A DNA stretch of 5,761 nt from Deltaproteobacteria bacterium (GTDB lineage Bacteria > Bdellovibrionota_C > UBA2361 > SZUA-149 > JADYYL01), in the NCBI GenBank assembly GCA_020853655.1, contig JADYYL010000405.1, positions 1 to 5,761 on the forward strand, given 5' to 3'. How positions within the stretch are numbered: position 1 is the first letter of the stretch; each line of letters starts with the position of its first letter. Below the pieces are notes generated by a model. It was not told the DNA's origin, searched no databases, and saw only the letters and a program-made list of their open reading frames with translations. Both the position numbers and the translations under genes were made by a program. Below are positions 5,467 to 5,761 of this stretch, piece after piece.

Positions 5467-5761
5467 GTGAAAAATAACGACGCAATTACATTTCGTGGTG
5501 AGAAGCTCGCTATCGCAGGGGCCGCGGTGAAGGAAGGATCAAAGCTTCCAGCCTTTCAGCTGATCAACACTGAGATGAAAGAGATCACTGATCAGACCTA
5601 CGCGGGAAAGACATTGATCGTCTGCGTCGTTCCGAGCGTCGACACTCCGGTGTGCTCGGTTGAGCTGAAGCGCTTCAACACCGATGCCGCAAGTTTAGGC
5701 GAAACGGTTGTTCTCGCGGTGAGCAGAGATCTTCCCTTTGCGCAGAAGCGCTGGTGTCACG
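5467..5761 (+). CDS. tpx: Thiol peroxidase Tpx, N-terminal part (3' end outside window)
   Basis: Tpx is an atypical two-cysteine peroxiredoxin that reduces H2O2 and alkyl hydroperoxides using electrons from thioredoxin. The 98 visible codons carry the N-terminal beta-hairpin region (ITFRGEKLAIAG, residues 7-18) and AGKTLIVCVVPSVDTPVCSV (46-65) with the peroxidatic cysteine C63 in the family's (S/D)xDTPVC setting. Then comes LAVSRDLPFAQKRWCH (83-98) with the resolving cysteine C97. The two are 34 residues apart, the same as C61 and C95 in E. coli Tpx. A further cysteine, C53, is present. The start is GTG 5467: it is preceded by GAGGA, and the distance to the first motif fits the family. About 70 further residues should lie beyond the window. 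Confidence 0.96.
   Translation, partial: MKNNDAITFRGEKLAIAGAAVKEGSKLPAFQLINTEMKEITDQTYAGKTLIVCVVPSVDTPVCSVELKRFNTDAASLGETVVLAVSRDLPFAQKRWCH

Overview
This 5.8-kb window is a compact stretch of housekeeping chromosome with about 57% GC by eye. It comes from a Gram-negative bacterium: one gene encodes a secreted, beta-barrel-like outer-membrane protein, and the others (mutL, miaA, accA, infA, tpx) are widely conserved bacterial genes. I cannot fix the phylum. The AccA and MutL sequences look proteobacterial or near it, but several motifs deviate from the usual consensus, which suggests a less-sampled lineage. I see no mobile element, CRISPR array, tRNA or rRNA.

Positions 1-3040 hold a tightly packed plus-strand block. 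It begins with the 3' part of mutL (mismatch repair), overlapped by miaA (tRNA A37 dimethylallyltransferase), and then, 41 bases on, accA (carboxyltransferase alpha subunit of acetyl-CoA carboxylase). The spacing suggests one operon, though the three products act in DNA repair, tRNA modification and fatty-acid synthesis.

Positions 3041-3784 hold a 213-base leader with several possible hairpins and a short arginine-rich upstream reading frame. It is followed by a gene for an unrecognised Gly/Arg/Asp-rich, presumably disordered protein with an RGNRG(D/E)R repeat core and an acidic tail. A strong intrinsic terminator at 3832-3856 closes this block.

Positions 3868-4755 on the minus strand encode a signal-peptide-bearing, TorF/Gcw_chp-like putative porin that converges on the terminator. 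Its AT-rich upstream region is shared with the divergent gene infA.

Positions 5011-5286 encode translation initiation factor IF-1 with an unusual C-terminal tail, preceded by a potentially structured leader. After a 180-base spacer that holds a nested inverted repeat, tpx (thiol peroxidase) starts at a GTG and runs off the window end with both catalytic cysteines in view.

Nothing here is clearly a new biological system. The best leads are the RG-rich protein with its leader, the eroded metal-site motif in MutL, the IF-1 tail and the structured tpx leader.
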